NCBI GenBank assembly: GCA_023427705.1
Contig: JAEZAL010000140.1
Span: 1 to 14,189, forward strand
From: Bacillota bacterium
Lineage (GTDB): Bacteria > Bacillota > Clostridia > Clostridiales > Clostridiaceae
Reading direction: 5' to 3'
DNA: 14,189 bases
Under the pieces are notes generated by a model, which was given only the letters and a program-made list of their open reading frames with translations, had not been told where the DNA came from and ran no database searches. The position numbers and the translations under genes were made by a program. This document shows positions 6,420 to 14,189 of this stretch, one piece after another (within the stretch, counting starts at the first letter, position 1; each line of letters opens with the position of its first letter).

Positions 6420-7805
6420 ATGGGAGAAATTGTTTTTGCTGCAACGGCTATATTTCAATTAGTTGTATTTGCATTAATGATGTATTATTTTATATTAGCT
6501 TTCTTTGGATTTAAAAGAAAGACTGAAAAGAAAAACTATACACCAACTAAAAAATTTGCAATGATAGTAGCAGCGCATAATGAAGAGGTAGTAATCGGTA
6601 AATTGATCGAAAGTATGTTAAATCAAAATTACCCAAGAGAACTTTTCGATATTTTTGTTATTGCAGATAACTGTACAGATAATACTGCAAAAATAGCAAG
6701 AAAATATGGTGTATATGTATATGAAAGGTTCAATAAAGAACAAAAAGGTAAGGGATATGCACTAGAGTGGATGTTTGACAAAATATTCAATATGAAAAAG
6801 AAATATGATGCAGTAGCAATTTTTGATGCTGATAATTTAGTTTCTAAGAATTGGTGCAGAGAAATTAACTCTAAAATGTTAGAAGGATATAAAGTAGTAC
6901 AAGGCTACATAGATAGCAAAAATCCTAATGATTCATGGATAGCAGCTTCATATTCTATAGCCATTTGGACTCAAAATAGAATGTATCAGTTAGCTAGAGC
7001 AAATGTAGGATTATCTAACCAAATAGGTGGTACAGGATTTGCAATAGATATAGATGTTCTTAAAAAGTTTGGCTGGGGAGCAACATGTTTAACTGAAGAT
7101 TTAGAATTTAGTTGTAAGTTAATATTAAATGATGAAAAAGTGGGTTGGGCCCATGATGCAATTATTTATGATGAAAAACCATTAACCTTAAAACAATCTT
7201 GGGTACAAAGAAGAAGATGGATGCAAGGATTTACAGATGTAGCATCAAGATATTTCTTTAAGTTATTTAAAAAAGGTATTAAGGAAAGAAAATGGTTTGT
7301 TTTAGACTGTGCTTTATATGTAATACAACCATTTTTTACATTAATGATTGGTATATCAACAGTTTTAAGTTTTATACAAAGTATGACTCCAAGTAATATA
7401 TTTATGATAAGTTATTTAACTGGAGATTTTACATTTAAGATGATTGGAGTAATTCAATTCTTAGTTACACCATTAATGTTAAAACTAGATAAAAAGATAT
7501 CTTCTGGGTTATTCTGGATGATTCTATTCTATGCATCTAATGTTTTTGTATTACCTATATTTGCAACACAAGCAGATAATTATATACAAGTTTTATTAAT
7601 AGATTTAGTATTTAATTTAGCATTTTTACTAGCCTCAGCATTGTTCTTAGGCAAAAAGAAACTTATGATGTTCTTTAGATTCTTATTATATTCTTTATAT
7701 ACTTTAACATGGATACCAATAACTGTTGAAGGAATTCTTAAAAAGAATAATAAAGAATGGAATCCAACAAAACATGTAAGAAATATTGAAATATATGATG
7801 TTTAA
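6420..7805 (+). CDS. Membrane-bound family 2 glycosyltransferase
   Basis: This 461-residue protein has one N-terminal membrane helix (about 5-28), a cytosolic GT-A catalytic domain (about 40-270) and several C-terminal membrane helices (about 290-425). The order resembles BcsA and hyaluronan or poly-GlcNAc synthases, without a PilZ domain. Processive-enzyme motifs are visible: the nucleotide-sugar start VAAHNEE, the DxD in FDADN (Asp136, Asp138), the catalytic-base motif TED (225-227) and QRRRW (263-267). It probably extends or exports a surface polysaccharide or glycolipid; donor and product are unknown. No partner genes flank it, and it has its own terminator, so it appears to be a single-gene unit. 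The ATG at 6420 has AGAGGAG 8 nt upstream; a GTG at 6411 overlaps that site and is less likely. Confidence 0.92.
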   Translation: MGEIVFAATAIFQLVVFALMMYYFILAFFGFKRKTEKKNYTPTKKFAMIVAAHNEEVVIGKLIESMLNQNYPRELFDIFVIADNCTDNTAKIARKYGVYVYERFNKEQKGKGYALEWMFDKIFNMKKKYDAVAIFDADNLVSKNWCREINSKMLEGYKVVQGYIDSKNPNDSWIAASYSIAIWTQNRMYQLARANVGLSNQIGGTGFAIDIDVLKKFGWGATCLTEDLEFSCKLILNDEKVGWAHDAIIYDEKPLTLKQSWVQRRRWMQGFTDVASRYFFKLFKKGIKERKWFVLDCALYVIQPFFTLMIGISTVLSFIQSMTPSNIFMISYLTGDFTFKMIGVIQFLVTPLMLKLDKKISSGLFWMILFYASNVFVLPIFATQADNYIQVLLIDLVFNLAFLLASALFLGKKKLMMFFRFLLYSLYTLTWIPITVEGILKKNNKEWNPTKHVRNIEIYDV

Positions 7806-7809
7806 TAAC

Positions 7810-7840
7810 AAAGGTATAGCATAAACGCTATACCTTTTTG
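7810..7840 (+). terminator. Intrinsic terminator after the glycosyltransferase
   Basis: AAAGGTATAGC (7810-7820) and GCTATACCTTT (7827-7837) form a perfect 11-bp stem with a 6-nt loop, ending in a five-T run. It starts 4 nt after the stop codon. Confidence 0.9.
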
Positions 7841-7858
7841 CTTTTTAAGGAATTAGAA

Positions 7859-7872
7859 CGAACATTAGTTTG
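7859..7872. promoter_or_regulatory. LexA (SOS) box upstream of parE
   Basis: CGAAC-ATTA-GTTTG matches the Gram-positive LexA/DinR box CGAAC-N4-GTTYG, with both half-sites and the 4-nt spacing intact. Its right half overlaps the -35 hexamer of the parE promoter, a normal position for repression. From memory, parEC is part of the Bacillus subtilis LexA regulon, which fits. The match is seen; binding is inferred. Confidence 0.7.
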
Positions 7873-7898
7873 ACTTTTCATATAGAAAGATTTATATT
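7870..7898 (+). promoter_or_regulatory. Sigma-A promoter of the parE operon
   Basis: TTGACT (7870-7875), a 17-nt spacer and TATATT (7893-7898) make the best promoter in the window. Transcription would start near 7905, giving a leader of about 105 nt before the parE ATG. The LexA-type box overlaps the -35. I see no terminator-like hairpin or known riboswitch in the leader. Confidence 0.7.
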
Positions 7899-8009
7899 TT
7901 TATTTGTAGTTTAATTATGATAAAATTAAAAAGATTATAATAAGAATTGGTGGTTAAACTAAGCAAAAGAATCTTATATTAATTAGCAAAAATAATTTTG
8001 GAGGTTTGT

Positions 8010-9959
8010 ATGAGTACAGATTTAATAAAGGGATATGATGTTACAGATTTAACTTCCTTAGAAAAATTAGAACCAGTTAGAGTAAGACCGGGGATGTATA
8101 TTGGTTCAACAGGAACAAAGGGTTTACATCATTGTATATGGGAGATTTTAGATAACTCCATAGATGAAATTTCAAATGGCTATGGTAATAAAGCCACCAT
8201 TATAATAAATAAAGATAAAAGTATTACTATAATAGATAATGGAAGAGGTATTCCAACAGGAATACATCCAACCAAAAAGAAGTCTGGAGTAGAAATGGTT
8301 TTTACTGAACTTCATACTGGGGGAAAGTTCAATAATAAGAACTATAAAACTTCAGGAGGATTGCATGGAGTAGGAGCGGCAGTAGTTAATGCTTTATCAT
8401 CTTGGCTTGAAGTAGAAGTGTGCCAAAATGGTAATAGATACAAGCAAAGATTCGAACATGCTTATGATAAAGAAGTTAAAAAAGTTATGCCAGGAACACC
8501 AGTTACTAAGTTAGAGGTAATAGGAAAAAGTAAGGAAACTGGAACTAAGGTAACTTTTATGCCTGATAAAGAAATTTTTTCAACTATTGATTTTAAAGTT
8601 GACATAATAGATGAAAGGTTACAAGAATTAGCTTTTCAAAATAAAGGTATTCACTTAGAATTAATAGATTTAAGAAAAGAAGAAGAATTTAGAAAAGAAT
8701 ATTATTCTGAAAGAGGACTTTTAGATTTTATAGAATATTTAAATGAAAGTAAAACAGCTCTTCATCAAGTACCTATTTATTTTGAAGGGGAAAAAATAGT
8801 AAATAACATTCAGATGTTTGGAGAAGTATGTATTCAATTTACTGATTCTACAACAGAAAATATAGCAAGCTATGTTAATAATATTCCTACTACTGAAGCT
8901 GGGACTCATGAAACAGGATTTAAAACTGGTATGACAAGAGCTTTTAAAGAAGGTGCAAAAAAACTTGGACTTATAAAAGAAAGGGATAAGGAATTTGAAG
9001 GTGATGACTTAAGAGAAGGTATGACAGCCATCGTAAGAATAAAAATTACTAATCCGATTTTTGAAGGACAAACAAAGACTAAGCTTGGATCTGCAGAAGC
9101 TTATACTATGATGAATGAGTTAACTTATACCAAGTTTATTGAGTGGATAGAAGATAATAAAGAAGTTGCTAGTATGATAATAAATAATGCACTTCAAGCT
9201 GCTCAAAGAAGAGAAAAAATAAAAAAGATAAATGAAGCAGAGAAAAAGAAAATAGGAAAAGGAGCTGCACCTCTTGCCGGGAAAGTAGCAGTTTGTACAT
9301 TAAAAGATAATACAGTTAATGAATTTATAGTAGTTGAGGGAGATTCTGCGGGAGGTTCAGCAAAACAAGCAAGAGATAGAAGATTCCAAACAATTATGCC
9401 GTCTAAAGGTAAGATAATGAATACAGAGAAGCAAAAGCTTGAAAATGTATTAGCTTCTGAAGAGTTAAAAATATTTAATACCGCTTTAGGTACAGGTACT
9501 CTAGATAATTATAAAGAAGAAGACTTAAAATATGATAAAATTATAATTATGAGTGATGCTGATGTTGACGGATACCACATTAGAACTTTATGGATGACTT
9601 ATATTTATAGATATATGAGACCATTAATTGCTAATGGACATCTTTATTTAGCACAACCTCCTTTATATAAGGTTTATAAAACAGTTAAAGGAAAAGAAAT
9701 TCATAAATATGCATATAGCGATGATGAACTTGAAAATGTAAAAAAGCAAGTTGGTAAAGGTGCTCTTATACAAAGATATAAAGGGCTTGGTGAAATGAAT
9801 CCTGATCAATTATGGGAAACTACTTTAAATCCTGAAACTAGAACACTTCTTCAAGTAACTATAGAAGATGCAGCAAAAGCTGAAAAAATGGTTTCATTAT
9901 TAATGGGAGACATAGTTGAACCAAGAAAAGCTTATATGTATAAATATGGAGAATTTTAG
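8010..9959 (+). CDS. parE: DNA topoisomerase IV subunit B (GyrB/ParE family)
   Basis: This 649-residue protein is the ATPase and Toprim subunit of a type IIA topoisomerase that resolves linked chromosomes and relaxes supercoils together with ParC. The GHKL ATPase domain shows EILDNSIDE (Glu45, Asn49), DNGRGIP and GGLHGVG, and the QTKTKLGS switch motif follows. The Toprim domain has EGDSAGG (Glu443) and SDADVDG (Asp516, Asp518, Asp520), with RYKGLGEMNPDQLW near the end. Sequence alone does not fully separate ParE from GyrB; the partner's degenerate GyrA box and the LexA-type control favour topoisomerase IV. The ATG at 8010 has GGAGG (8000-8004) 5 nt upstream; an upstream in-frame TTG at 7998 overlaps that site. 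Confidence 0.92.
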   Translation: MSTDLIKGYDVTDLTSLEKLEPVRVRPGMYIGSTGTKGLHHCIWEILDNSIDEISNGYGNKATIIINKDKSITIIDNGRGIPTGIHPTKKKSGVEMVFTELHTGGKFNNKNYKTSGGLHGVGAAVVNALSSWLEVEVCQNGNRYKQRFEHAYDKEVKKVMPGTPVTKLEVIGKSKETGTKVTFMPDKEIFSTIDFKVDIIDERLQELAFQNKGIHLELIDLRKEEEFRKEYYSERGLLDFIEYLNESKTALHQVPIYFEGEKIVNNIQMFGEVCIQFTDSTTENIASYVNNIPTTEAGTHETGFKTGMTRAFKEGAKKLGLIKERDKEFEGDDLREGMTAIVRIKITNPIFEGQTKTKLGSAEAYTMMNELTYTKFIEWIEDNKEVASMIINNALQAAQRREKIKKINEAEKKKIGKGAAPLAGKVAVCTLKDNTVNEFIVVEGDSAGGSAKQARDRRFQTIMPSKGKIMNTEKQKLENVLASEELKIFNTALGTGTLDNYKEEDLKYDKIIIMSDADVDGYHIRTLWMTYIYRYMRPLIANGHLYLAQPPLYKVYKTVKGKEIHKYAYSDDELENVKKQVGKGALIQRYKGLGEMNPDQLWETTLNPETRTLLQVTIEDAAKAEKMVSLLMGDIVEPRKAYMYKYGEF

Positions 9960-9979
9960 TTAAGAATTGGAGAAATGAT

Positions 9980-12886
9980 ATGGCTAAGAAAGTTAATGAT
10001 ATACCAAAAGATAATAATATAATTCCTGTTCTCTTAGAAGAAGCAATGCCAGACAACTTTTTGCCTTATGCTATTGAAGTTGCTAAGGATAGAGCTTTAC
10101 CTGATGTAAGAGATGGACTAAAACCAGTTCATAGAAGAATATTATATGGAGCGTACCAACTAAAAGCTTTTCCAGATAAACCTTATTATAAATCAGCAAG
10201 AATCGTCGGGGATATTTTAGGTAAATATCATCCTCATGGTGATACTTCAGTTTATGATGCTATGGTTATTATGGCTCAAGATTTTACTACTAAAGAAGCT
10301 TTAATTGATGGTCATGGTAACTGGGGTTCAATGGATGGTGATGGTGCAGCGGCAATGAGATATACGGAAGCTAGATTAGCACCTATTGCAATGGAAATGT
10401 TAAGAGATATAGATAAAGGTACTGTAGATATGGTACCTAACTATTCAGATAGTGAATTAGAGCCAAAAGTATTGCCAAGCAGATACCCAAATCTATTAGT
10501 TAATGGAACTTTTGGAATAGCTGTAGGACTTGCAACTAATATACCACCTCATAATTTGAAAGAAGTTATAGAAGGGGTTTTAGCATATATAGATAATAAT
10601 GAAATAACTACAAGAGAGTTAATGAATTATATAAAGGGACCTGATTTACCTACAGGAGGAATACTTATAGGTGAAAAATCTTTACTATCAGCTTATGAAA
10701 GTGGAGAAGGAAAAGTAACTTTAAGAGCAAAAACTTCAATTGAGAAATTGGAAAATGGAAGACTTGGAATAGTTATTACAGAATTCCCTTTTAGAAGAAA
10801 TAAAGCAAGACTACTACAAACTATTTCAGAAATGACTGGGGATAAAAAACATTCTAAAGCTTTAGAATCTATAACAGATATAAGAGACGAGTCTGATAGA
10901 ACTGGTGTAAGAGCTGTTATAGAATTTAGGAAATCAGCAGATGAGGAATTAGTTGATAAAGTTTTAAAATATTTATATAAGAGAACTGATCTTCAATGCA
11001 ATTTAAGTTTTAATATGGTAGCTCTAGCAAATGGAAAACCTCAAACTATGCCACTTAAAACTATAATTAAGCATTATGTTAATCATCAAAAAGAAATAGT
11101 TACTAGAAGAACTAGAAGAGAACTAGAAATTGCAGAAAAAAGATTCCATATAGTAGAAGGATTTATTAAAGCTATTAATGTTTTAGATGAAGTTATAAAA
11201 ACAATTAGAGAGTCTAATTCTAAAAAAGATGCAAATATAAATCTAATAAATAAGTTTGGATTTACAGAATTACAAGCAGAAGCAATATTAGAGTTAATGC
11301 TATACAGATTAACAGGGCTTGAAATAAAAGTATTCCAAAAAGAACATGCTGAACTTGAAAAAACTATTAAAAGACTTAAGAAAATTTTAGCGGAAGAAAA
11401 AGAATTATTAAAAGTAGTTAAAAGTGAATTAAATGAAATTGTAGAAAAGTACGGTTCTGCTAGAAAGACAAAAATAATAAAAGATGATAGTGAAGCAAAA
11501 ATAGATGTTGAAGAGCTAATTATTATAGAAGATGTAATGGTTACTTTATCAAAAGATGGATTTATTAAGAGAATACCACTAAAGACATATAATAGATTAA
11601 ATGCAAATCCTGAAGATATAGATTATAGAGAAGGGGACGAGTTAAAGTTCTTATTTAATTCAAATACCACAGAAAATATAGTCTTATTTACTAATAAAGG
11701 TAATATGTATCAAACAAAAGGTATAAATATCCCAGAAGCTAAGTGGAAAGAAAAGGGTGAATGGGTAGATAGCATTATAAAATCACTTGATTTAGAAGAA
11801 GAAAATATAGTGTATGCAACATCGTTATCGAATTTTATGCCTAACAAGTATATTCAATTTATAACTTCAAAGGGTGGAATTAAAAGAAGCACTTTAGATA
11901 AATTCCAAACAAATTATTCTAAATTACAAGCTGTAAAATTAAAAGATAATGAAGAAGTAATAGATGTAGTTATCTTAAATGAAGATGAAAAGAAAGAATT
12001 TATAAAATTTGAAACTAAAGAAGGATTAAGTTTTAATCTTCAAGCTCCAAATATTGAAGATTCTCCAAGAAATATATTACCTACACCTATGCTTAACTTA
12101 TCTGCAATAGATGAAATTATAAAAGCAGAATATATAGATACTATGGAGTTTTTTGAATTAAATATAGGTATAACTGCAAAAGGTAATATAAAGGCATTTA
12201 ATTCAATTAAGAAAAATGATAATTTAAAAGTAAGTACAGACTCTTTAAGTGAAATTTTAATATTTACTAATATTGGTAAGGTGTATAAGGTTCAATCTTT
12301 CATGTTATCAGGATTATGTAATGAAGAAATTCCATTAAATAAAATAATAAATAATCTTGAAAAAGGTGAAAAAATTATTAAATTAATGTCAATTAAATCA
12401 TACGATGAAAATGAATTTGTATATTTCTTTACTAAGAGAGGTATGGTGAAGAAAACTTCTCTGAAAGAATTTGAAGGTAATTACCTATTACAACCTTCTT
12501 ACAAATTCAAATATGATAATGATGAATTAATTTCTATTGATAAATATAGTGAAAATGATGTTGAAATGATAATAATAACTAAAAAGGGAATGGGAATTAA
12601 GTTCTTATCAAGTAATATAAATCCAATGGGAAAAGTAGCTTCTGGTGTAACTGGAATTAGTTTAAAAGAAGGCGATGAAGTTATATATGGAAGATTAATT
12701 AGAGGTTCTAATTCTAATGTTATACCTGAATTGGCACTTACTTCTACTGATACAATAACTTTAATTAGCAAGAATAAGGATAAAAAGGAAGTTTGTCTAG
12801 ATGAAATTAAACTTCAAAATAGAGCTGGTAAGGGTAGTAGCATAATGACAATAGTATTAGATGATGAGATTAAAGATATAATATAA
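9980..12886 (+). CDS. parC: DNA topoisomerase IV subunit A (GyrA/ParC family)
   Basis: This 968-residue protein is the DNA-cleaving subunit paired with the gene upstream (20-nt gap). The catalytic tyrosine is Tyr128 in AAAMRYTEARL. The quinolone-determining region reads HPHGDTSVYDAMV, with Thr89 and Asp93 at the two usual resistance positions; Thr at the first is often natural in clostridia. A coiled coil (about 445-500) forms the C-gate. From about 510 to the end, repeats of the type 'F-T-x-x-G-x-I-K' make the beta-pinwheel that binds DNA. A degenerate GyrA box QNRAGKG (946-952) lies near the end instead of QRRGGKG, which argues for topoisomerase IV rather than gyrase. The start has GGAGA 6 nt upstream. 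Confidence 0.92.
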   Translation: MAKKVNDIPKDNNIIPVLLEEAMPDNFLPYAIEVAKDRALPDVRDGLKPVHRRILYGAYQLKAFPDKPYYKSARIVGDILGKYHPHGDTSVYDAMVIMAQDFTTKEALIDGHGNWGSMDGDGAAAMRYTEARLAPIAMEMLRDIDKGTVDMVPNYSDSELEPKVLPSRYPNLLVNGTFGIAVGLATNIPPHNLKEVIEGVLAYIDNNEITTRELMNYIKGPDLPTGGILIGEKSLLSAYESGEGKVTLRAKTSIEKLENGRLGIVITEFPFRRNKARLLQTISEMTGDKKHSKALESITDIRDESDRTGVRAVIEFRKSADEELVDKVLKYLYKRTDLQCNLSFNMVALANGKPQTMPLKTIIKHYVNHQKEIVTRRTRRELEIAEKRFHIVEGFIKAINVLDEVIKTIRESNSKKDANINLINKFGFTELQAEAILELMLYRLTGLEIKVFQKEHAELEKTIKRLKKILAEEKELLKVVKSELNEIVEKYGSARKTKIIKDDSEAKIDVEELIIIEDVMVTLSKDGFIKRIPLKTYNRLNANPEDIDYREGDELKFLFNSNTTENIVLFTNKGNMYQTKGINIPEAKWKEKGEWVDSIIKSLDLEEENIVYATSLSNFMPNKYIQFITSKGGIKRSTLDKFQTNYSKLQAVKLKDNEEVIDVVILNEDEKKEFIKFETKEGLSFNLQAPNIEDSPRNILPTPMLNLSAIDEIIKAEYIDTMEFFELNIGITAKGNIKAFNSIKKNDNLKVSTDSLSEILIFTNIGKVYKVQSFMLSGLCNEEIPLNKIINNLEKGEKIIKLMSIKSYDENEFVYFFTKRGMVKKTSLKEFEGNYLLQPSYKFKYDNDELISIDKYSENDVEMIIITKKGMGIKFLSSNINPMGKVASGVTGISLKEGDEVIYGRLIRGSNSNVIPELALTSTDTITLISKNKDKKEVCLDEIKLQNRAGKGSSIMTIVLDDEIKDII

Positions 12887-12911
12887 AATATATAGTTGGG
12901 AGGTAATTTAA

Positions 12912-13451
12912 ATGAAAGTTGCTGTTTTATTAGCAAATGGTTTTGAAACATTAGAAGGGTTAACGGTAGTTGATATTTTAAGAAGAGCAGAAGTAGAATG
13001 TAATACTTTTGCATTAGAAGGGACAGAAGTTAAGACATCTCATAATATAAAAGTTAAAGCAGATAAAAATATTATGGATGAAGAAATAAAGGATTATGAC
13101 TTTATAGTTTTACCAGGTGGAATGCCAGGTGCTACAAACTTAAGGGATAATGAAAGAGTTATTGAATTAGTTAAAGAATTCAATAATAAAAACAAATGGG
13201 TTTGTGCAATTTGTGCTGGACCAATAGCTTTAGGTAAGGCTGGTATAACTGAAGGTAAAATAGTAACTTGCTATCCTGGATTTGAAGACCAATTAGGAAA
13301 CTGTAATTATAAAGAAGATTTAGTAGTAGTAGATGGTAATATTATTACAGGAAAAGGCCCAGCTGCTGCAATTCCTTTTGCTTTTGAAATATTATCTAAG
13401 ATTTCAGAAGCAAAAGCTTATAAAGTAAAAAAGGCAATGTTATTTAAATAA
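12912..13451 (+). CDS. DJ-1/PfpI family protein (YajL-like)
   Basis: This 179-residue cytosolic protein has the DJ-1 fold. The nucleophile is Cys101 in AICAGPIALG, with Glu15 in GFETLE in the position of human DJ-1 Glu18, and LPGGMPGATNLRDN follows the family pattern. Length and motifs fit the DJ-1/YajL branch, whose members have been described as glyoxalase III, protein or nucleotide deglycase, and oxidative-stress chaperone; the deglycase activities are disputed. It follows parC after 25 nt and precedes recJ by 10 nt, so it is part of the putative SOS operon. The start has GGGAGG (12898-12903) 8 nt upstream. The exact substrate cannot be read from sequence. Confidence 0.9.
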   Translation: MKVAVLLANGFETLEGLTVVDILRRAEVECNTFALEGTEVKTSHNIKVKADKNIMDEEIKDYDFIVLPGGMPGATNLRDNERVIELVKEFNNKNKWVCAICAGPIALGKAGITEGKIVTCYPGFEDQLGNCNYKEDLVVVDGNIITGKGPAAAIPFAFEILSKISEAKAYKVKKAMLFK

Positions 13452-13461
13452 TAGGTGTAAT

Positions 13462-14189
13462 ATGAGAGAAAATTGGATATTAGTAAATAAAAAGGAGAGC
13501 TTTTTAAAGCTCTCTGAATTTTTAGATGAAAACCCATTAGTTCTTAGATTGCTAGCTAATAGAGGTATAGATGATATAAATTTAGCTAAAAGATTTTTAA
13601 AAGGAACTATAGAAGACCTTTATGATGGATATCTTATGAAAGATATGAAAAAGGGTGTAAATATTATAAAACAGGCTATTTTAGATAATAAAAAGATTAT
13701 TATTTATGGAGATTATGACTGTGATGGAGTTAACAGTACAACAATTTTATATAAAGCATTAAAAGCTGTTGGAGCAAATTATAGCTATTATATACCTAAT
13801 AGAGAAGAAGAAGGCTATGGTATGCATAGTGGAAGAATAGAAAAGTTAAAAGAAGAAGGCTATGAAGTTATATTAACTTGTGATAATGGTATTTCTGCTT
13901 TTGAACAAGTAGAGCTTGCTAAGAGTCTTGGAATGGAAGTTGTAATTACAGATCATCATGACATTCCTATTAGAGAAGATGAAAGTGGATTATTAAAGGA
14001 AAAGGCACCTAATGCAGATGCTGTGATTAATCCTAAACAAAGTGATTGTAATTATCCTTTTAAAATGTTATGTGGAGCAGGAATAGCACTAAAGTTTTCT
14101 AAATGCTTATTTGATGAGTTTAATATTGAAAATGAAAAATTTATAGATTTATTTCAATTTGCAGCTATTGCCACAGTATGTGATGTAGT
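13462..14189 (+). CDS. recJ: Single-strand-specific 5'-3' exonuclease RecJ (N-terminal part)
   Basis: The first 242 residues of RecJ are present; the gene runs off the right edge. RecJ degrades single-stranded DNA in recombination, mismatch and base-excision repair. The DHH-family metal site is visible: GDYDCDG (Asp84, Asp86, Asp88), CDNG (Asp141) and DHHD (Asp164, His165, His166). The usual DVDG is DCDG here, a mild change outside the metal ligands. The ATG at 13462 has a modest AGGTG about 4 nt upstream; the N-terminus (RENWILVNKKESF) aligns with clostridial RecJ as I recall it. It lies 10 nt after the DJ-1-like gene and is likely transcribed with it. Confidence 0.93.
   Translation, partial: MRENWILVNKKESFLKLSEFLDENPLVLRLLANRGIDDINLAKRFLKGTIEDLYDGYLMKDMKKGVNIIKQAILDNKKIIIYGDYDCDGVNSTTILYKALKAVGANYSYYIPNREEEGYGMHSGRIEKLKEEGYEVILTCDNGISAFEQVELAKSLGMEVVITDHHDIPIREDESGLLKEKAPNADAVINPKQSDCNYPFKMLCGAGIALKFSKCLFDEFNIENEKFIDLFQFAAIATVCDV
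13495..13514 (+). terminator. Terminator-like hairpin inside the start of recJ
   Basis: GAGAGCTTT and AAAGCTCTC form a perfect 9-bp inverted repeat separated by two T, followed by GAATTTTTA. It lies 33 nt into the recJ reading frame. The tight centre and weak T run make it a poor classical terminator, but it could reduce read-through or hide a GGAG sequence. It may equally be a coding coincidence. Confidence 0.35.

Noticed and set aside
7998..8009. Start of parE at the TTG at 7998
   Set aside because: The TTG overlaps the GGAGG ribosome site; the ATG at 8010 has proper spacing. The same reasoning removed the GTG starts at 3942 and 6411.
8010..12886. Assignment of the topoisomerase pair as gyrase (gyrB-gyrA)
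   Set aside because: The neighbours are not dnaA, dnaN or recF, the GyrA box is degenerate and the promoter carries a LexA-type box; topoisomerase IV is more likely, though not proven.
1..14189. A novel defence, mobile or biosynthetic system
   Set aside because: All genes but one belong to known families, with uniform base composition and no integrase, transposase, toxin-antitoxin pair, repeats or phage-like genes.

Overview
The window is AT-rich, single-chromosome-like Firmicutes DNA. Most codons end in A or T, AGA is the main arginine codon, and ribosome binding sites are strong AGGAGG-type. Protein sequences and gene content (clostridial PepF, clostridial-type glutamate dehydrogenase, a second topoisomerase pair) point to Clostridium sensu stricto or a close relative; I cannot name the species. 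I see no mobile element, CRISPR array, rRNA or tRNA. The genes are ordinary core and metabolic genes, and the interest lies mainly in regulatory sites and one broken or rescued gene.

Layout. 1-314 (minus): start of a zinc/manganese-type ABC transporter ATPase, running off the left edge, with a Fur-family 15-bp palindrome (7-1-7) inside its promoter. 526-2754 (plus): a small acidic protein of unknown function followed by oligoendopeptidase F, closed by a terminator. 2856-3857: rhomboid serine protease with an extra soluble N-terminal domain. 3951-4574: small polytopic membrane protein (DUF2238/YjdF-like), closed by a terminator. 4763-6112: NADP-type glutamate dehydrogenase with an in-frame TAA at codon 5 (codon 4 if the GTG at 4766 is the start), a CodY-like site upstream and a strong terminator downstream. 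6420-7805: membrane family-2 glycosyltransferase with its own terminator. 8010-14189: parE, parC, a DJ-1/PfpI-family gene and recJ (cut by the right edge), spaced by 20, 25 and 10 nt without a clear terminator between genes.

How they fit together. The parE promoter is a good sigma-A promoter (TTGACT, 17 nt, TATATT), and a LexA-type box (CGAAC ATTA GTTTG) overlaps its -35. This suggests that topoisomerase IV, the DJ-1-like protein and the RecJ exonuclease form one DNA-damage-responsive transcription unit. A terminator-like hairpin lies just inside recJ and could attenuate the last gene. The Fur-family palindrome on the left fits zinc-responsive (Zur) control of metal uptake. The gdhA lesion is the clearest anomaly: the rest of the gene is full length with intact catalytic residues, so the nonsense codon is recent, tolerated by unusual initiation, or a sequencing error.
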